From contig ONWP01000008.1 of the NCBI GenBank assembly GCA_900321595.1, positions 1 to 5,676 of the forward strand: DNA of 5,676 bases, given 5' to 3'. Made by a program: the position numbers and the translations under genes. Below, one piece after another: positions 4,149 to 5,676 of this stretch. A model generated the notes under the pieces. The model was not told the DNA's origin. It made no database searches and was given only the letters and a program-made list of their open reading frames with translations. This DNA is from an uncultured Eubacteriales bacterium. GTDB taxonomy: Bacteria > Bacillota > Clostridia > Oscillospirales > Acutalibacteraceae. Position 1 is the first letter of the stretch, and each line of letters starts with the position of its first letter.

Positions 4149-5676
4149 TCACTTCCTGCGCTTCTTCGGCGGCTCCTGCGCCGAGCGGGTGTGCCAGATG
4201 TTCGCGGCGTATTCGTCGATCGCGCGGTCGGCTGAGAACCTGCCGGCGCACGCCGTATTCATCAGCGCCATGGCGTTCCAGACGTCCCGATCGGCGAAGA
4301 GCTTCTCGGCATTGTGCTGCGCCTTCTGATAATCGGCGAAATCGGCCAGCACCATATAGCGGTCGCTGTACGGCAGAGAGCCGATGACCTCGTTGAAGCG
4401 GCGGCCGGCGATCTCGTGGGAATTGACGTAGTCCAGCGTGCGGCGAAGCGTCTCGTTGTTGCGGTAGTAGCTGCCGGGATCGTAGCCGCTGCGCTGCAGG
4501 GTGTTCACCTCCTCGGTGTGCATGCCGAAGATGATGATGTTGTCCTTGCCCACGGCGTCGTGGATCTCGATGTTCGCGCCGTCCATGGTGCCCAGCGTCA
4601 CCGCGCCGTTGAGCATGAGCTTCATGTTGCCCGTGCCGCTGGCCTCGGTGCCCGCCAGAGAGATCTGCTCGCTCACGTCCGCCGCCGGCATGAGCCGCTC
4701 GGCCGCCGTGACGTTGTAGTCCTCCACATACACCACCTTGAGGAAGGGACTGACCTGCGGATCGTTGTTGATCATATCGCCCAGCGCCAGGATGAAGGAC
4801 ATGATCTTCTTCGCCTCGACGTAGCCGGGCGCGGCCTTCGCGCCGAAGATGTAAGTGTGCGGCGTCCAGTCCCCGTTCGGATCGTCCTTGATCGCCAGAT
4901 ACCGGGACAGGATATTGAGCGCGTTGAGATGCTGCCGCTTGTACTCGTGCAGACGCTTGACCTGCACGTCAAAGATCGAGTCGGGATCCAGCTCCATGCC
5001 CTGCGCGTGCCGGATGTGCTTCGCGAATGCCTCCTTGTTGGCGCGCTTGACGGCCGCGAACTCGGCCAGCGCCGTCTTGTCCTGCGCCAGCGGGATCAGC
5101 TTTTCCAGCTCATCGGCGTGCAGGATGAAGTCGTCGCCGATCCGCTGCGTGATCCACGCGGTGAGCGCGGGGTTCGCCTGACAGAGCCACCGCCGGAAGG
5201 CGATGCCGTTGGTCACGTTCGTGAATTTCGCCGGCGTCAGCTTATAGAAGTCGCGGAACACGGTGTCCTTGAGGATCTGGCTGTGCAGCGCGGAAACGCC
5301 GTTGACGCTGTGGCTGGCGGCGACGCACAGATTCGCCATGCGCACGAAGCCGCCGGAGATGATCGCCGTGCGCTCCACGTAGTCCGCGTCGCCGGTGACG
5401 GTCCAGACGTGGCTGCGGAAGCGGTTGTCGATCTCCTTGATGATGCCGTAGACGCGGGGCAGCAGGCGGCGGACGTCGTTCTCGTTCCAGCGCTCGAGCG
5501 CCTCCTGCATGACGGTGTGATTCGTATACGCCACGCTCGAGGTGACGATGCGCCACGCGTCGTCCCAGCCGTAGCCGCACTCATCCAGCAGGATGCGCAT
5601 CAGCTCCGGGATCGCCAGCGTGGGATGGGTATCGTTGATATGAATAGCCTCTTTGTCGGCGAAATTATCCATGGTG
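4149..5676 (-). CDS. glgP: Glycogen/maltodextrin phosphorylase, C-terminal part (5' end outside window)
   Basis: Releases glucose-1-phosphate from the non-reducing ends of glycogen or maltodextrin using phosphate and pyridoxal phosphate; cytoplasmic. About 508 residues are visible. Counting from the Met at 5672: INDTHPTLAIPE (12-23); TNVTNGIAFRRWL (151-163); the QVKRLHEYKRQ block (237-247); GAKAAPGY (277-284); and GTEASGTGNMKLMLNG (341-356), whose K351 (codon 4622-4620) is the PLP-binding lysine. GTMDGANIE (361-369) follows. The Met at 5672 is not the start: the frame stays open to the window edge, and in this family the NDTHP block lies over 300 residues into the protein, so roughly 300 residues are missing. 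The C-terminus ends in a short basic tail, PPKKRRK. It is the upstream partner of the GH13 gene 8 nt away. GlgP and MalP cannot be separated on this fragment; no catalytic residue in the visible part is lost. Confidence 0.95.
   Translation of the reverse strand, partial: TMDNFADKEAIHINDTHPTLAIPELMRILLDECGYGWDDAWRIVTSSVAYTNHTVMQEALERWNENDVRRLLPRVYGIIKEIDNRFRSHVWTVTGDADYVERTAIISGGFVRMANLCVAASHSVNGVSALHSQILKDTVFRDFYKLTPAKFTNVTNGIAFRRWLCQANPALTAWITQRIGDDFILHADELEKLIPLAQDKTALAEFAAVKRANKEAFAKHIRHAQGMELDPDSIFDVQVKRLHEYKRQHLNALNILSRYLAIKDDPNGDWTPHTYIFGAKAAPGYVEAKKIMSFILALGDMINNDPQVSPFLKVVYVEDYNVTAAERLMPAADVSEQISLAGTEASGTGNMKLMLNGAVTLGTMDGANIEIHDAVGKDNIIIFGMHTEEVNTLQRSGYDPGSYYRNNETLRRTLDYVNSHEIAGRRFNEVIGSLPYSDRYMVLADFADYQKAQHNAEKLFADRDVWNAMALMNTACAGRFSADRAIDEYAANIWHTRSAQEPPKKRRK

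Noticed and set aside
2380..4329. A 649-codon open frame on the plus strand, antisense to the GH13 gene and the end of glgP
   Set aside because: It lies opposite a complete GH13 enzyme with every catalytic motif. Its translation is rich in Arg, Val, His and Ala with no domain pattern, as expected from the complement of GC-biased codons, and I see no ribosome site or promoter for it.

Overview
The window is ordinary bacterial chromosome with five genes, all on the minus strand. Coding DNA is GC-rich with strongly GC-biased third positions, while the gaps are AT-rich. Those gaps carry near-consensus housekeeping (sigma-A/sigma-70 type) promoters, purine-rich Shine-Dalgarno sites and simple intrinsic terminators. 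Together with the look of the proteins, this suggests a GC-rich member of the Clostridia (Oscillospiraceae/Ruminococcaceae-like). That placement is inference from style and rests on no marker gene.

Layout in the direction of transcription (high to low coordinates): (1) the C-terminal ~60% of a glycogen/maltodextrin phosphorylase (glgP), cut by the window end; (2) 8 nt later, a cytoplasmic GH13 alpha-glucan hydrolase of the neopullulanase/amylopullulanase type starting with GTG; (3) a small secreted or membrane-anchored protein of the chagasin-like I42 protease-inhibitor fold with its own consensus promoter, followed by an intrinsic terminator; (4) a 95-residue double zinc-ribbon protein with a strong promoter, a ~170-nt structured leader and its own intrinsic terminator; (5) a PfkB-family sugar kinase, probably 2-keto-3-deoxygluconate kinase, with its own promoter, its stop codon lying 25 nt from the window edge.

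Genes 1 and 2 form an alpha-glucan breakdown pair: the phosphorylase makes glucose-1-phosphate from chain ends, and the GH13 enzyme hydrolyses alpha-glucan or maltodextrin linkages, possibly including branch points. The sugar kinase would feed 2-keto-3-deoxygluconate (from uronates or sugar acids) into lower glycolysis, but it is a separate transcription unit. The inhibitor and zinc-ribbon genes have no visible link to carbon metabolism.

I see no mobile element, CRISPR array, tRNA, rRNA or phage feature, and no clear new multi-gene system. The least explained piece is the zinc-ribbon control region (about 1546-1760): a consensus promoter whose -35 box sits exactly between two identical hexamers, followed by a long leader with mutually exclusive hairpins and a 28-codon open frame starting near the predicted transcription start.
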